Made by a program: the position numbers and the translations under genes. A stretch of DNA of 37,320 nucleotides from Polaromonas sp. (GTDB lineage: Bacteria; Pseudomonadota; Gammaproteobacteria; Burkholderiales; Burkholderiaceae_C): the NCBI GenBank assembly GCA_028292745.1, contig JAQGLT010000142.1:1-37320 (forward strand), in the 5' to 3' direction. Positions 19,606-27,802 of this stretch are shown here, piece by piece; the first letter of the stretch is position 1; each line of letters opens with the position of its first letter. Below the pieces are notes generated by a model. That model saw nothing but the letters and a program-made list of their open reading frames with translations. It was not told where the DNA came from and did not search any database.

Positions 19606-20568
19606 TCAGTTTGCATCAACGAGAACGGCTGTGCGACGTGTGCGCCAGAGCTCCCAGTTTTTGACCCATGGCGCTGGCAATAACATCGACATGATTGCAG
19701 TCAACCACCAGCGGGTGCCACTGGCGGCATACCGCCCCCGGGCCAGGCAGCGCAACCCTTCCAGTCGATTGCCGGAGGCAATCGCCGAACGTGCCAGGGT
19801 GACTTCCTGTTGCGCAACAAACCACAAAGCCGATCGCGATTGGGCCTCTGTCAAGCTTCCCGACAGCGCCCGCGCGCGCATCCGGTGCAAAAATGGAGGC
19901 AGCAGGAAGGTGGTGTGATGTGTTGTCAGGCTGCCGGGAACTGCAATGCGGTAGGCCAGCATGGGCGCTTGCACCAGCGCAACCGGCGTCTGCTCGGCCA
20001 GGCGAAACCACAGATCCATGTCTTCCCCGTAGGATTCCCCGATGGCAAAGCAAGGCTGCATTGTTTTGAGCCGATCGGTCCGTATGGCTACCGACCCGGT
20101 GCAGAGTGTTGGACTGATCATCCAGCGGGTGGGCAGATCGGTGATGAGTTCGATGGAAAGCGGTTCAGGAAAAGCCGGCCACTGCGGCGGCCACTGGTCT
20201 TCGGAATTGATGACTTCCATGTAGCCGGTGGCAACCAAGTCGGCTTGCGGATGCACCTTCTGGGCTGCCAGAATACTTTCCAGAAAGCGTGGGTGGTGCG
20301 CATCGTCTGCATCCAGAAAAACCACCCATTCCCCGCGGACATGCGTAATGCCATGGTTGCGAGCCGCGGAAACCCCGGCGTTGGCCTGGCGTACCAGTCG
20401 CAGGCGTGGATCAGGGATGGCGGCTACCAGTTCGGCTCCGCCATCGGTAGAGCCATCATCTACTACGATCACCTCGAAATCCGTAAAGCTCTGCGCCAAG
20501 ACAGATTCAATCGTGCTGGTGATGTAAGTTAACTTGTTGTAGAGGGATATAACAATAGAAAACTTCAT
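19606..20568 (-). CDS. Glycosyltransferase family 2
   Basis: Inverting GT-A transferase of the polysaccharide assembly line. It has 320 residues. Motifs: MKFSIVISLYNKLTYITSTI, FEVIVVDDGSTDGGAELV (nucleotide site), GVSAARNHGI, WVVFLDADDAHHPRFLE (DxD) and SYGEDMDLWFRLAE (the catalytic ED region). It overlaps the upstream polymerase gene by 4 bases (ATGA). There is no obvious membrane segment; only a short hydrophobic stretch near the C-terminus. The sugar is unknown. Confidence 0.93.
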   Translation of the reverse strand: MKFSIVISLYNKLTYITSTIESVLAQSFTDFEVIVVDDGSTDGGAELVAAIPDPRLRLVRQANAGVSAARNHGITHVRGEWVVFLDADDAHHPRFLESILAAQKVHPQADLVATGYMEVINSEDQWPPQWPAFPEPLSIELITDLPTRWMISPTLCTGSVAIRTDRLKTMQPCFAIGESYGEDMDLWFRLAEQTPVALVQAPMLAYRIAVPGSLTTHHTTFLLPPFLHRMRARALSGSLTEAQSRSALWFVAQQEVTLARSAIASGNRLEGLRCLARGRYAASGTRWWLTAIMSMLLPAPWVKNWELWRTRRTAVLVDAN

Positions 20569-22067
20569 GGGTGGGGCAAAGGATGTGAAATGCGGTCTCG
20601 GACCGGGCGGGGCCGTTTAGGAGCAGCGGCTGGCGTGGGGGACACTGAAGGTGCGGGCGTGCTGCCTTTGGAAAGCTTGATCTCGCTGGCGGCCGATCCG
20701 AGCGTCATCAACAGCAGTACGTGAGTGATCAGCTCGGTTCCGTAGCCAAGAAGCAGAAGCGGTACTTCGCTGACCGAGCGCAGGACCAAGGCAATGAACA
20801 GCGCAAGCGATAGACCGCCAGTTGCGCGCGTGTAGCGGATCGACAGTACCAATAACACCAGCGCATAGAGCATCAGCACGCTTGCACCGACAGTTCCAGA
20901 GCGGGAAAGGGTATCCATGAACTGATTGTGCGCATGCGTCGCATTGGGCATACCGATGCTGAGCCTGAAAGGCGCATCCCAGAGATTCAGGCCGTAGCCA
21001 AAAACAGGGTTGCGCCGCCATTCGTCATAGGCAATAGCCCAGATTTGATCCCGGCCCGTGAGGGAAGATAACTGCTCGCCTTGGGCACTGTTCAAAAAAC
21101 TGTCCAGCTTGCCGCCCAAATCGCCAAACATGACCAGCAGTGCCAACGTCAGCACAACCGCCATGAACCCCAGGATGGAAACAATGCCGAACTCCGGCCG
21201 GGCAGGATCGCCCATGCGGCGTATCACTGACGAGGCTTGTCGCGCAATAACAATGCATGCTGAGCAAACGATAAACGATGTCCATGCGGTCTTTGACTGG
21301 GCCATGAACAACACGCTCAATCCCACCAGCCATGCCAGCCGGTTCACGCTGGCTCGCTCGTAGGGATAAGCCAGAAGGCAGATCAGGCCGACCTGTGCAA
21401 GCATTCCCATTGATACCGGATGCGGCCCCAGGCCTGCAAATCGGGGTACGCCGGGTAGCAGGCCCTGGCTGTAACCCAACTCCAGTACCCGACTGGCATC
21501 AAAGGGAATGAAAAGCAGCCCACCCAGCATGAAAATAAGCAGGGCGTTACGGGCAGCCTTGAGGGCCAGATCGCGCTCGCTGGTGCTGAGCAGCATGGCT
21601 GCGATTCCAATCACCAAGGGATAGGCAAACTCATGGGAAATAAAGGGGTGGGCGCCAAACAAGGCAGTGGCTGCAACCGTGCCGGCCCAGTAAATGATGA
21701 AGGTCATCACCAGGGCTAGCAGCGCGGTATTAAAGCCGTGGTTAGGTCGATTCAACCAATACGTAATGATGCGTTCGCCCGAAACCGTCAGCAAGAAGAG
21801 CGAAACCAGTGGCTGTGCCAGGGCTTGTATGGGGTGGCGAACAGGGGCTGCCGTGCTTTCAAGGTTTAAGGCCATCGTGGCCATGTCACGCCCCAAAATA
21901 AGCGTGGGAAGCGCCACGATGAACAGCATCGCATAAAAAATCAGATGCATATAGCCCTGATTGCGGCGCGATGTGTGATGCACCGCTCCGGCCATGCCTA
22001 TGGTTGCCGCCAGCGCTGCAAGGATGGCGGCTCCCAAAAGAATGGAAATCGAGAGAACTTGCGACAT
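20565..22067 (-). CDS. O-antigen ligase/Wzy-type polymerase family membrane protein
   Basis: Polytopic inner-membrane protein expected to polymerise the lipid-linked repeat units in the periplasm. It has 500 residues with about 10-12 hydrophobic segments. The long periplasmic loop carries the Wzy_C landmark FGYGLNLWDAPF followed by NATHAHNQFMDTLSRSGTVG. The last ~35 residues are a Pro-rich cytoplasmic or disordered tail. Its position between the flippase and glycosyltransferase genes favours polymerase over ligase; sequence alone does not separate the two. Confidence 0.88.
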   Translation of the reverse strand: MSQVLSISILLGAAILAALAATIGMAGAVHHTSRRNQGYMHLIFYAMLFIVALPTLILGRDMATMALNLESTAAPVRHPIQALAQPLVSLFLLTVSGERIITYWLNRPNHGFNTALLALVMTFIIYWAGTVAATALFGAHPFISHEFAYPLVIGIAAMLLSTSERDLALKAARNALLIFMLGGLLFIPFDASRVLELGYSQGLLPGVPRFAGLGPHPVSMGMLAQVGLICLLAYPYERASVNRLAWLVGLSVLFMAQSKTAWTSFIVCSACIVIARQASSVIRRMGDPARPEFGIVSILGFMAVVLTLALLVMFGDLGGKLDSFLNSAQGEQLSSLTGRDQIWAIAYDEWRRNPVFGYGLNLWDAPFRLSIGMPNATHAHNQFMDTLSRSGTVGASVLMLYALVLLVLSIRYTRATGGLSLALFIALVLRSVSEVPLLLLGYGTELITHVLLLMTLGSAASEIKLSKGSTPAPSVSPTPAAAPKRPRPVRDRISHPLPHP

Positions 22068-22077
22068 AAAGGAAATA

Positions 22078-23601
22078 TTAAAAACGCTGCTCGGCAGCAG
22101 TTTCAGATAAGGGTGCCGAAAAAGCCGGCTGTAAAAACCTGCCCAGCGCTGGAAAAAATCTTAGCATCATCGAGGCTGTTTCTTGTCCCAGAAGCTGGGG
22201 GCGGCAGGCGATGCACAAGGCGACAGTCAAAAGCGTGCTCAGCGTCATTGCACCCAGGGAAATCAATGGTATGCCAAAGCGGGCCAGGAGGTGTTGGCTG
22301 CTCAAGACCGCCGCAACGCATAAGCCGCAAAAGAACAGGCTCCGCGCGACATGGGGAAGCAACACACTAAAGCGCAGGCCCAGCGCGCGAAAAGCGGCCA
22401 CGCCGATCACCAGTGCGCGTGCCACCAGCAGCAGGGCGGCTACGGTGGCGGCGGCACGGATGCCCAGACCTGAAAACAGATAGAACCCCAGCGCCCCCAG
22501 GCCGACAATAGGCAGTTGCAGTGCAAATTCGTAGTATTTCCGGTCTGTATTCCAGAGCACCGGCGTTGAAAGCCCCCAGATGACATAAGCGGGCATGCTT
22601 AAAAACAAGATGCCCAGCACCCAACCGGCGTCATGCCATTGCGGCCCGTAAAGCAGGCGCACCAGGGTCTCGGAGATGAGCGCCAGAAACACAAAAGCCG
22701 GGACCACGAGCACCAGAATCGTTGCCAGCATCTGGGCGTAGGCGCGGCCCAGCCGTTGGCGGTCATCTTGCAAGCGCGCGCCTGCCGCCAAAAAAGCCGG
22801 CTGCAAGGCACCCAGCAACAAGGTGTTTGGCATGGTGGCCAGGTTGTACGCGACGTTGTACAGGCCCAGCGCCTGTGCATTGAGAAGTCTCCCAATGAAA
22901 ACGCGGTCCAGGTTGTTCAGTAGCCAGTTGACCACATTGGTTAAGAAGACGGCGCGGCCCGTGCCGACTGCCGAGGCGGCATCGGGATACCACCAAAGGA
23001 GACGCAAGGCATGGGGCTTGATGGCATAGCTGGCGACAAGCAGCACGCCTGCCTGTACCAGCCAGGCTGCAACCAACGAGGTCGCACCCCAGCCCGCAAG
23101 GGCCATGGGAATGCCAACAACAACGTAACCTGCGGCATAGCTGCCTACCTGCACCAGCCCAGTGGCCCGAAAGTTGAGGTCGCGCTGCAAAAGATAAGTG
23201 GCCGGGGCGGCGGCAGCGGACAAGAGGCATGCCAGCGACAGCCATTCAATCACCGACTGTGCCCGGGGCTCCCTGAAATAGTCGGCCAGCACCGGCGCAA
23301 GGCAATAGACCGCCAGCATGCTGAGCATGCCTACCGCCAGCTGCCATGTCCAGGCGAAGCGAATGTCCTCTTCGCGCAGAACAGGGCGTTGCAGCAAACT
23401 CCAGCTGAAGCCGAAACCTGACACAAAGTTGGCAAAGGTCAGCACAACCATGCCGATGGCAAATACACCAAAAATATCAGGACCGAGCGTACGAGCCAGC
23501 ACTACCTGCGCAAGCAGTTGCAGTGCAAAGCGTGCGGCAGTGGAAATGGCGCTCCATTTCACCGCCACCACGCCTGAGCGACCCAGTCCTGTAGTGCTCA
23601 A
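22078..23601 (-). CDS. Polysaccharide flippase (Wzx/PST family)
   Basis: Moves undecaprenyl-PP-linked repeat units across the inner membrane. It has 507 residues and about 12-14 hydrophobic segments with the family's N-terminal pattern (VVAVKWSAISTAARFALQLL, VVLARTLGPDIFGVFAIGMV). The mid-protein block (LNNLDRVFIGRLLNAQALGLYN) is typical of PST-family exporters. The start is TTG at 23601, overlapping the previous stop by 4 bases (TTGA), so translation is probably coupled to the small upstream gene. The next gene begins 10 nt after its stop. The C-terminal ~25 residues are hydrophilic. Confidence 0.9.
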   Translation of the reverse strand: MSTTGLGRSGVVAVKWSAISTAARFALQLLAQVVLARTLGPDIFGVFAIGMVVLTFANFVSGFGFSWSLLQRPVLREEDIRFAWTWQLAVGMLSMLAVYCLAPVLADYFREPRAQSVIEWLSLACLLSAAAAPATYLLQRDLNFRATGLVQVGSYAAGYVVVGIPMALAGWGATSLVAAWLVQAGVLLVASYAIKPHALRLLWWYPDAASAVGTGRAVFLTNVVNWLLNNLDRVFIGRLLNAQALGLYNVAYNLATMPNTLLLGALQPAFLAAGARLQDDRQRLGRAYAQMLATILVLVVPAFVFLALISETLVRLLYGPQWHDAGWVLGILFLSMPAYVIWGLSTPVLWNTDRKYYEFALQLPIVGLGALGFYLFSGLGIRAAATVAALLLVARALVIGVAAFRALGLRFSVLLPHVARSLFFCGLCVAAVLSSQHLLARFGIPLISLGAMTLSTLLTVALCIACRPQLLGQETASMMLRFFPALGRFLQPAFSAPLSETAAEQRF

Positions 23602-23912
23602 GATCGTCCTGCTTTAAAGCGATGCACGCCGATGGCGACAATCAGTGCCAAGGTGATCAGCAGCGTGCCTGGCGCGGGCGAATCGGTCTCCGCATCGCGT
23701 GGCGGCTCTTCATTGGCCTGAGTGAGTGAACTGCTGTGGCCCGAAGCGTGCGAAGGACCGGCACTCGTCTTGACGAGTTCGGCACGGGGCGCCAACTTCA
23801 CGCTTGCGGCCTTTTCAACCATCGAGTGCGAAGAGGGCGCGGGCAAAACCAGGGCGGAGGCCGAAGCAATGCTTGCGCTGAGGGTAACCAATGTGATTAG
23901 GGCTGTGCGCAT
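23598..23912 (-). CDS. Small secreted protein with a PEP-CTERM-like C-terminal sorting tail
   Basis: About 104 residues from the ATG at 23912, with GAGAAAAAG upstream; the frame stays open to 24014 but the signal peptide places the start here. Layout: signal peptide MRTALITLVTLSASIASASA, then a Ser/Ala/His-rich low-complexity middle, then SPAPGTLLITLALIVAIGV followed by HRFKAGRS. A short PxPGTL motif, one hydrophobic helix and a basic tail is the architecture of PEP-CTERM exosortase substrates (consensus PEPGT). The central Glu is Ala here. It is the first gene of the minus-strand EPS operon. No exosortase gene is visible in the window. It could instead be a simple membrane-anchored protein. 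Confidence 0.7.
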   Translation of the reverse strand: MRTALITLVTLSASIASASALVLPAPSSHSMVEKAASVKLAPRAELVKTSAGPSHASGHSSSLTQANEEPPRDAETDSPAPGTLLITLALIVAIGVHRFKAGRS

Positions 23913-24200
23913 GACTTTTTCTCGTTGAACATTAGGAAATAGTATCTTGCGCAGTGCTGCAACTATCAATAGTCCAAACGGCCCAGGATACTGTCTGTCA
24001 CATTCAAAAGCCAAATTCCTAGGTCGGACCGGGCTGAATTTACAGGTAAGTTCTTCCCTTAAAAGAAAAAACCGAGGAAATTTACAGCTTAAAAAGAGCT
24101 TAACGCCTGAATTTTCAAAACTGAATGCCGAAATTCAACCTTTTAATGCCAAATATGCGTGTAATGAATAGAAAGTAAATGTTCCTTTATTTGAGGGCTG
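23913..24200. other. AT-rich intergenic region, upstream of the minus-strand EPS operon and downstream of the ETF-QO gene
   Basis: Must contain the promoter of the eight-gene operon that starts at 23912. On the minus strand TACTAT at 23939-23944 is a possible -10, but I see no good -35. A direct repeat AGCTTAA occurs at about 24087-24105. No gene is supported. Confidence 0.4.
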
Positions 24201-25886
24201 TTACATGCCGCTGTAGTTTGGTCCACCACCACCTTCCGGCGTGACCCAGACGATGTTTTGTGTCGGATCCTTGATGTCGCAGGTCTTGCAATGCACACAG
24301 TTCTGCGCATTGATCTGCAGGCGATCCGTGTTATCCGGATTCTTCACAAACTCATAGACGCCGGCCGGGCAATAGCGGCTTTCAGGGCCGGCATACCGGG
24401 CCAGATTGATGTTGACGGGGACGCTGGCGTCCTTGAGCGTCAGGTGCGCCGGCTGGCTTTCCTCATGGTTGGTGTTGCTGATGAACACGCTGCTCAGCTT
24501 GTCAAAGGTGAGCTTGCCATCCGGCTTGGGGTACGCGATTTGCGGGCATTGGGCCGCAGGCTTGAGCCGGGCATGATCGGGCACGGTGCTGTGAATCGTC
24601 CAGGGTGGCGACTTGAAGCCCAGTTTGGGCAGCAGCCACAGCTCGATGCCGTTCATCAGCGAAGACAGGTACAGCCCCTTTTTCATCCACTGCTTGGTAT
24701 TGCGGGAGGATTGCAGCTCCTCGTAGAGCCAGCTGGCCTCAAAAGCTGCCGGATAGGCCGAGAGTTCGTCATGCTGGCGCCCGCCCGTGACCGCGTCATA
24801 TGCGGCCGCTGCCGCAAGCATGCCTGTCTTGAGGGCCGCATGGCTGCCCTTGATGCGGGCAAAGTTCAGGAACCCGGCGTCGCAACCGACCAGGGCGCCC
24901 CCCGGAAAAACCGTTTTCGGCAGGCTCATCAGTCCGCCGCAGGTGATGGCGCGCGCGCCATAGCCGATGCGCTTGCCACCTTCAAGCACCTGCCTGAACG
25001 CAGGGTGGGTCTTCCAGCGCTGCATTTCGTCGAACGGGCTGAGCCAGGGGTTGCTGTACTCCAGGCCGGTGATGAAGCCCAGCGTCACCTTGTTGCCCTC
25101 CATGTGATACAAAAAACCGCCGCCATAGGTCTGGTTGTCCATGGGCCAGCCGAGCGAATGCATCACATGGCCGGGTTTTGCCTTGGCGGGGTCGATCTCC
25201 CAGAGTTCCTTGATTCCCAGCGCATAAGTCTGCGGGTCCTTGCCGGCGTCGAGCTTGTAGCGGGCAATCAGCTGCCTGCCCAGGTGCCCCCGCGAACCCT
25301 CGGCAAAAATGGTGTATTTCGCATGCAGTTCCATGCCCAGCTGAAAATTGTCGGTGGGCTCGCCGTCCTTGCCGATGCCGAGGTTGCCGGTCGCCACGCC
25401 CTTGACCGATCCGTTGTCGTTGTAAAGCACTTCGGCGGCTGAAAACCCCGGAAAAATTTCAACGCCCAGCGCTTCGGCCTGCTCGCCGAGCCAGCGCACC
25501 AGGTTGCCAAGGCTGATGACGTAGTTGCCATCGTTGTGCAAGGACTGGGGAATCAGGAACTGCGGCGTGCTGAGCTTGCCGGTCTGGCTCAGAAACAGCA
25601 TCTCGTCGCCGGTGACCGGCTGGTTGAGCGGCGCCCCGCGTTCCTTCCAGTCGGGGAACAGCTCGGTCAGCGCCCGCGGGTCCATGAGGGCCCCGCTCAA
25701 GATATGGGCGCCGGGCTCGGAGCCCTTTTCAAGCACCACCACCGACACGTCCGTGCCTTTTTCAGCCGCCAGCTGCTTCAGGCGAATGGCCGTGGCGAGG
25801 CCGGCGGGGCCACCGCCCACGACCACGACGTCGTATTCCATGGCTTCACGGGGGCCGAACTGGGCCAGGATTTCTTGGGGGTTCAT
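24201..25886 (-). CDS. Electron-transfer flavoprotein:ubiquinone oxidoreductase
   Basis: Membrane-associated flavoprotein that passes electrons from acyl-CoA dehydrogenases, through ETF, to ubiquinone. It has 561 residues from the ATG at 25886 (MNPQEILAQFG); the frame runs on to 26057 but across the divergent promoter region. FAD site VVVVGGGPAGLATAIRLK (about 20-37) and the ETF-QO block EPGAHILSGALMDPRAL are present. The C-terminal 4Fe-4S site is complete: YCPAGVYEF and INAQNCVHCKTCDIKDPTQN. It is divergent from a thioesterase gene, with a perfect palindrome between them. It ends in GGGGPNYSGM, typical for the family. Confidence 0.97.
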   Translation of the reverse strand: MNPQEILAQFGPREAMEYDVVVVGGGPAGLATAIRLKQLAAEKGTDVSVVVLEKGSEPGAHILSGALMDPRALTELFPDWKERGAPLNQPVTGDEMLFLSQTGKLSTPQFLIPQSLHNDGNYVISLGNLVRWLGEQAEALGVEIFPGFSAAEVLYNDNGSVKGVATGNLGIGKDGEPTDNFQLGMELHAKYTIFAEGSRGHLGRQLIARYKLDAGKDPQTYALGIKELWEIDPAKAKPGHVMHSLGWPMDNQTYGGGFLYHMEGNKVTLGFITGLEYSNPWLSPFDEMQRWKTHPAFRQVLEGGKRIGYGARAITCGGLMSLPKTVFPGGALVGCDAGFLNFARIKGSHAALKTGMLAAAAAYDAVTGGRQHDELSAYPAAFEASWLYEELQSSRNTKQWMKKGLYLSSLMNGIELWLLPKLGFKSPPWTIHSTVPDHARLKPAAQCPQIAYPKPDGKLTFDKLSSVFISNTNHEESQPAHLTLKDASVPVNINLARYAGPESRYCPAGVYEFVKNPDNTDRLQINAQNCVHCKTCDIKDPTQNIVWVTPEGGGGPNYSGM

Positions 25887-25963
25887 CGTAGGGGCACTCG
25901 CTGATAATGATTTCAGAAAAGGGTGGCTGTCGTCCCGCGATTTTATGCCGCCAATACAGTTAA

Positions 25964-25977
25964 CGAACGGTCGTTCG
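25964..25977. promoter_or_regulatory. Perfect palindrome CGAACG-GT-CGTTCG, likely TetR-family operator
   Basis: Two exact 6-bp arms (25964-25969 and 25972-25977) with a 2-bp centre, within AACGAACGGTCGTTCGC. This style is common for TetR-family operators in fatty-acid and acyl-CoA regulons. It sits between ETF-QO (start 25886) and the thioesterase (start 26044). On the minus strand TAAAAT (25940-25945) could be a -10, placing the palindrome near the -35. Confidence 0.65.
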
Positions 25978-26043
25978 CTTTTGACGGCCTGCTCCTGGCG
26001 TCCATCCGGGCGCACCACTGAGCCGCTCCAACTTTTACTCATC

Positions 26044-26466
26044 ATGAAAATCAACATTCCCGAGAAGAAAAAACTGGTGCATCAAATGCATATCGCCATT
26101 CGCTGGGGCGACATGGACGCGATGGGCCACCTGAACAATGGCAGCTACTTTCGCTACATGGAAACCATCCGCATCGACTGGATGTATGCCATTGGCTGCA
26201 CGCCTGACCCGCAGGGCGAGGGCCCGGTCATCGTCAACGCTTTCTGCAATTTCTACAAGCAGCTCGAATACCCGGGCGATGTGCTGATCAAGATGTATGT
26301 GAGCGAGCCGGGCCGCACCACGTTTGAAAGCTGGGCCACCATGGAGCGGGTGGACCAGCCGGGCGTGATTTGCGCGGCGGGCGGCGCGACCACGATCTGG
26401 GTGGACTTTCCCGCGCAGAAGGCCAAAACGCTTCCAGACTGGATGCGCCAGCTGATTGAGGAATAA
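26044..26466 (+). CDS. Acyl-CoA thioesterase, 4-hydroxybenzoyl-CoA thioesterase/YbgC-like hotdog fold
   Basis: Expected to hydrolyse acyl- or aryl-CoA thioesters in the cytoplasm. It has 140 residues from the ATG at 26044 (MKINIPEKKKLVHQMH); the frame is open further upstream but crosses the divergent promoter and palindrome. The active-site block IRWGDMDAMGHLNNGSYFRY carries the expected Asp and the HLNN variant of the family helix. The later SWATMERVD region fits hotdog strands. It is divergent from ETF-QO and about 220 nt before the type III PKS, so it might belong to acyl-CoA turnover or supply or release acyl groups for that locus; the spacing and the repeat between favour separate units. 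Confidence 0.88.
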   Translation: MKINIPEKKKLVHQMHIAIRWGDMDAMGHLNNGSYFRYMETIRIDWMYAIGCTPDPQGEGPVIVNAFCNFYKQLEYPGDVLIKMYVSEPGRTTFESWATMERVDQPGVICAAGGATTIWVDFPAQKAKTLPDWMRQLIEE

Positions 26467-26474
26467 TTTATGTG

Positions 26475-26530
26475 AAATAGGCCGCTAGCGCAATGCACGT
26501 ATACGTAGTTAGCTATTAAATTAATAGCAA
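26475..26530 (+). repeat. Copy A of the dispersed 56-57-bp repeat
   Basis: Begins AAATAGGCCGCTAGCGCAAT, has ACGTATACGT in the middle, and ends in the inverted repeat GCTATTAA-A-TTAATAGC (26512-26528). It directly follows the thioesterase stop. Same orientation as the other four copies. Confidence 0.7.
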
Positions 26531-26685
26531 CTTAGGATTGCGGCCGGCGCCGGTCCAGCTGCAGCGAAGGAGGCAGGGCGCCTGATGTCGGCACTGTCCT
26601 ACCGCGCGATGCATGCAATGGTTGGCATCGCCGCGGCTGAAAGCCTCTTATTCTGAACAGCTGTCCTGCAACAAAGGCGTTGTTC

Positions 26686-27753
26686 ATGTTTTTCCTCGGC
26701 ATTGGAACCGCTACCCCTGCGCGCCGCTACACCAAGGCTGAGTGTCTCGCGGCTTTCCAGGAGTCCGACTGGTTTGGCCGGCTGGACGCGCGTTCCCACT
26801 GGGTTGCCCGGACGGTCTTGCAGCGCGACAACGGTATCGAGGCGCGCCGCCTCGCGCTCGACTCGCTGGCCGATGTGTTCTGCATCGACCCCGACACGCT
26901 TTCCAAACGCTTCCTCGACCATGCGCCCGCGCTGGCCGCCCAGGCCGGCGAGCGGGCGCTGCAGCGCGCCAACCTTGCCGCGCACGAGATGGATGCGGTC
27001 GTGGTCAGCACCTGCACCGGCTACCTGTGCCCCGGCCTGTCGGGCTACGTCGCCGAACGCCTGGGGCTGCGCGCCGATGTGCAGGCTTTCGATCTGGTGG
27101 GCCAGGGCTGCGCGGCGGCGCTGCCCAACCTGCAGCTGAGCCGTTCACTGCTGAAGTCCGGCGCCTGCGCACAGGTGCTCTCGATCTGCGTCGAGGTCAG
27201 CAGCGCCGCGATGTACCTCGACGACGACCCGGGCGTGCTGATCAGCGCCTGCCTGTTCGGCGATGGCGCGGGCGCCGCCGTGCTCTCGGCCGGGCCTGCC
27301 GCATCCAGCCCGGCGGGCCGGCGCATTCAATGGCGGGACAGTACCTCCCTGATGGCGCCGGCCCGGCGCGATGCCCTGAAGTTCGAGCAGCGTGCGGGCA
27401 TGCTGCGCAACATTCTGACGCGCGAGGTGCCCGTGCTGGCGGCCGACCATGCGGCGCAGGTGCTTGAGGCGGTGCTGGGCCGCGCCGGTCTGGCCCGTGC
27501 CGATGTGGGCCAGTGGATCATGCATGCCGGCGGGCGCGATGTGCTGCTGGCGCTGCAGCGGCGCCTGGACCTGCAGCCCCATGACCTGCGCTACAGCGCC
27601 GCCATGCTGCGCGAATATGGAAACATGTCCAGCGCCTTTGTCTATTTCGTGCTGCAGGACGCCCTGGCCGACGCGGCGCCGGGCGGCTGGTGGTGGCTGT
27701 CCTCCTTTGGCGCGGGCTTCAGCTGCCACGGCGCCTTGCTGGAGGTGCGGTGA
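26686..27753 (+). CDS. Type III polyketide synthase (chalcone/stilbene synthase-like)
   Basis: Homodimeric condensing enzyme that extends an acyl-CoA (or acyl-ACP) starter with malonyl-CoA and cyclises the product to a pyrone, resorcinol or similar ring. It has 355 residues from the ATG at 26686 (AAAGG about 10 nt upstream); an in-frame TTG at 26680 is less likely. The catalytic triad is intact: Cys142 in DLVGQGCAAALPNLQ, His280 in WIMHAGGRDVL and Asn313 in YGNMSSAFVY. STCTGYLCPGLSGY and FGDGAGAAVL are further family landmarks. It is the first gene of a GC-rich cluster with methyltransferase, FAD oxidoreductase, ACP and KAS. The starter and ring type cannot be read by eye. Confidence 0.93.
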   Translation: MFFLGIGTATPARRYTKAECLAAFQESDWFGRLDARSHWVARTVLQRDNGIEARRLALDSLADVFCIDPDTLSKRFLDHAPALAAQAGERALQRANLAAHEMDAVVVSTCTGYLCPGLSGYVAERLGLRADVQAFDLVGQGCAAALPNLQLSRSLLKSGACAQVLSICVEVSSAAMYLDDDPGVLISACLFGDGAGAAVLSAGPAASSPAGRRIQWRDSTSLMAPARRDALKFEQRAGMLRNILTREVPVLAADHAAQVLEAVLGRAGLARADVGQWIMHAGGRDVLLALQRRLDLQPHDLRYSAAMLREYGNMSSAFVYFVLQDALADAAPGGWWWLSSFGAGFSCHGALLEVR

Positions 27754-27802
27754 TGGCCATGCCGCGCAGTCGCCGCAGCCTGTCGGAACAGGACGGGCCG
27801 GT

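Noticed and set aside
6286-23912. Exosortase (EpsH/XrtB) or EpsI/EpsD within the EPS region
   Set aside because: Every large frame in both operons is assigned to another family; none shows an exosortase-type membrane protein.
23956-23978. Possible sigma-54 promoter upstream of the PEP-CTERM-like gene
   Set aside because: On the minus strand GG and GC are separated by 12 nt instead of the required 10.
24258-25442. 394-codon plus-strand open frame
   Set aside because: Antisense shadow of the ETF-QO gene, whose motifs are complete.
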